DNA from: Anthopleura xanthogrammica
Lineage: Eukaryota; Cnidaria; Anthozoa; Actiniaria; Actiniidae
Assembly (NCBI GenBank): GCA_964019055.1
Contig: OZ025212.1
Span: forward strand, 310,001-374,000
Reading direction: 5' to 3'
DNA length: 64,000 bases
Shown here: positions 61,248 to 64,000 of the stretch, piece by piece
Layout of the letters: every line of letters starts with the position of its first letter
Position numbering within the stretch: position 1 is the first letter of the stretch
Notes under the pieces: generated by a model
What the model was told of the DNA's origin: nothing
The model's input: the letters and a program-made list of their open reading frames with translations, nothing else
Databases searched by the model: none
Program-made: the position numbers and the translations under genes

Positions 61248-63464
61248 AAAGATCTCAGTTGGAAAGACACCAGAACACCAAAGAATGAATAGAATTCATA
61301 AGGCTATAGAAATGGGACCATGAATCGTACTCAAATAGATTAGGCAAACGAGAGGGAATTTTCACTAACTTACTAACACTCAAGCTGTCAAAATCCCAGG
61401 ACTAGACATTCCTTACTTAAATGCGAGTGGGATTCTCTTAGTGTAGCATTCATCAAGCTCAGAAACCTGCCCCTGCAGGCTGATGCTCCCATCACCACTT
61501 TCGACATGACTGTTCTAAGATGTTTTTGAATCCGTCAGCGTTTAGAAGAAAGCACGACTAAATTTTAGCTTACGATTCAAACCGAGACCTTCGTTGTATC
61601 GAGTACAAATGCCAATATATTTACTATATTTACTTACTTTTTATTTCAATTTTAGTCGCGATTCAGCCAGTTACTGGTCATTCTTGGCGAAATCAACGCA
61701 TGAAGTTACTTAGATTGTTTGCTCCGTCTCCGCGCTCAAACTTTTTCGGGAACTCTTATTCTTGTGCACATGTCAACGAAAAGAACTGTCACAATGAATA
61801 GTAACATTGGTTTGGGAGCGTAGAACGATCGAGAAGGGTTTCTTTAGCTTGATCTTCCTATAACTGGTCAAAACTATCGGGTAGTATATGGCTGTGTGTC
61901 AGTGTCTTTTTACTCTTGTGTTGAATGTAAAGTCTAAACGGTAAATGTTGAGTGTCTTCTTTCAGTGTTTTATTGTACATTTTAGATATTTATTTAACTC
62001 CTCATGATGTCGAACAAGTGGAGAAAAGCAACATCAGATGAGAGTGGCAGAGGATATGTTTTCGTGTGGTTAGTGTACTTAATTATTTCTTTCGGAATCA
62101 TAGATGATTTTGTTCAAAGTCAGGCTTTGGAAACTAAAACACTCAAGATCCTAGTTTTATTAAAATTTCCTCTAAATATTCACCCAGATTTAAAACTTTA
62201 AATGTGGTAACTCGCCTTTAGAATAACAAGACTCTTGTGCTCATTAAAAACCATCATCTTGCATGCGTCCAAGAGACATGCTTCAAAAAGGTGTTGTCTT
62301 CCTGGTTATATAACCTCACCATAACTGATAGCTTGATCTAGCTACTAGTACAAATCTTTTTAATAAATACAGAAAAAAATTTCATTCGAAACTCCTTAAA
62401 TCGTAAACGTTGTAATGCGCTGTTCGCTATATATATGCAGAACTCTAACTCACAAACCAACCTTTCAGTTAAGCGAGCCCTAAAGTAAGCACTCACGTGA
62501 TTAGATCCCAGGACCCAAGGTCAAACGATTTGGTGTGTTATGGTTTACCATGTGTACAATATGGCCATAAAAATATTTCGAAGGATTCCTGAGTTAAACT
62601 GTCTTGTGAAGAACTAACCATGGTTCGCTGGAAACCAGCGTCAGTTTCAAACATTTTTACGTGGTTCCGGTTTACGTTTCCTTCCTGAAGTTTCTTTGTT
62701 TCATTCTGGTACAGTTGAGGTATTGTTTTTCTATAGTTTCAAACGTTCAGCTGACTTACAGTTTTAATTTTTCCTAAACTTAAAGTACGTTTAAGGAAGC
62801 CATCATTTCTTCAAACTATTTGTTATTCTTTTCCACGATTTTCTGAGAAGAAATTTCAGTATATTTGTACGATATGACCACTAGAACACAAAGATTAACA
62901 ATAACAGAGTACAAGGAAAGGTTAGAGTGTTCTAATACTCATTATAGGTGTCATTAAAGAACAAAACAATCAATCTCAATGAACTCTACTCTAGCCTATA
63001 ACAAAACACTTAAAAAACGTCCAAACTATTAAGCGAATCTTTGTTCAAAACAACACAAACCTCTCAACGAAAATTTAACACAACTTTTCGCCTAGTTGTA
63101 TCAAATGCAAAGTTATGCTCTTTTTTGTGTTGTTTTTGAACCGGAAATCTAACTTTTTTCTTTTTCTGTTTCCTTCTTTTGTCTTGCCAGTAAATCTGTT
63201 CCCGCAGGAGGCCATGTTAATTCAAAACTTGACTTTTTGATAATTTAGACATCAATTCAATTTGTTTTGTATATCCATAATTAATTGCCTACAAAAGCCG
63301 GTACTTTGATGGTTTGAATAAAAACAACAGCAACAGCAGCAGAAATGCCAAAACGAGTCTTCATTACTCGTTAGGGTAGTTTTCATGATTGAACAGTTTA
63401 TCTGGAAAATGATTAATATTTGGAAAATTGAAGGAAATTATTAGATTTTCATTTTAATTCCTTT

Positions 63465-63725
63465 CTCTCTTTTTTTTTTTCTTTCTCATTTCTTCCTCTC
63501 TCTCATTTGTTTCATTTCCATCCTTCTTTATCTCTTTTTTCTCAATTCCTTCCTTCCTCCCTTTCTTCCTTCAGCCTTTTTATCTTCCTTTCTTCTCTTC
63601 TTCTTTTTCTCTTTTTTCTCAATTCCTTCGTTCGTTCGTTCGTTCCTTCAGGCTTTTTATCCTCCTTTCTTCACTTCTTCTTTCTTTCTTTCGTTCTTTC
63701 TAGCCTGCTTTGAGCCTTTCTTTCT
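63465..63725 (+). repeat. Pyrimidine-rich block with a 75-bp tandem duplication
   Basis: Two adjacent copies (about 63530-63604 and 63606-63682) share CTTTTTTCTCAATTCCTTC, TTCCTTCAG(C/G)CTTTTTATC and CTTTCTTC(T/A)CTTCTTC. The second carries a (CGTT)n expansion. Confidence 0.85.
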
Positions 63726-64000
63726 TTTCCTTTTTATTTACTGTAAGCGAAACAGATGAATCTAAAAAATGAGTTTTAAAGATGATTGTTTATTACGACT
63801 TCTCGCGAAACTCATGAATTTAGATTACTAAAAATACATCCACAACAAGAAACAAATTAATATTTTTTCTTTCTAAACTGAAAATCACTTGAAATTAAAA
63901 GCTTTCAAACCCAATTAAGATAATGGGTTATTAAGAACAGCGTGAAAAGATTTTTTTCATCATTTCCATTGACATACCGTTTTAAGTTTTTAAAAAGCGC

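Larger units (their letters stand above)
58137..64000. other. Upstream flank of Vsx, no gene seen
   Basis: About 5.9 kb of AT-rich DNA with no recognisable exon on either strand. It contains the Vsx promoter side (minus strand) near 58140 and the simple repeats listed separately. Confidence 0.65.

Overview
The window is animal nuclear DNA. It is AT-rich, its genes are split into many phase-consistent exons, and its introns are full of microsatellites, MITE-like elements and retrotransposon tails. The gene content is bilaterian/cnidarian in character: a DM+DMA doublesex-family factor, a CVC-type Vsx homeobox gene, AREL1, MBIP, RPB7 and SLC16 transporters. An early-branching marine invertebrate, most likely an anthozoan cnidarian, fits best. 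That is inference (about 0.6), because nothing here fixes the species.

Layout: (1) 6-4552 (-), a complete two-exon DMRT gene of the DMRT3/4/5 (DMRTA) type. (2) 4553-10840, gene-poor DNA. (3) 11231-21524 (+), a 19-exon AREL1 HECT ubiquitin-ligase gene whose first two exons add two SAM domains and two extra membrane segments to the form known from human. Its introns carry a (GGAT)n array of about 0.8 kb, split (ATC)n arrays and a 125-bp satellite. (4) 22443-35484 (-), three tandem SLC16/monocarboxylate-transporter paralogues with identical four-exon structure, plus an orphan frameshifted first exon. Their introns hold repeated fragments resembling a reverse-transcriptase motif. (5) 35485-39269, a graveyard of MITEs that includes one palindromic element inserted inside another with a perfect 8-bp target duplication. 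(6) 39270-41274 (-), POLR2G/RPB7, head-to-head with (7) 41345-46164 (+), MBIP, with 70 bp between the two start codons. (8) 47222-58136 (-), a three-exon Vsx (CVC paired-like homeobox) gene with a 9.5-kb second intron. (9) 58137-64000, gene-free flank.

Exon models were built by hand. Every junction listed has GT/AG ends and keeps the reading frame across the gene, and the predicted proteins match remembered human orthologues along their length. Functionally the genes are mixed. POLR2G (an RNA polymerase II subunit) and MBIP (an ATAC acetyltransferase-complex subunit) are both transcription-machinery genes and probably share a promoter. DMRT and Vsx are developmental regulators with large non-coding surroundings. 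The SLC16 genes are a local family expansion with signs of gene conversion. No prokaryotic, viral or CRISPR content was seen.
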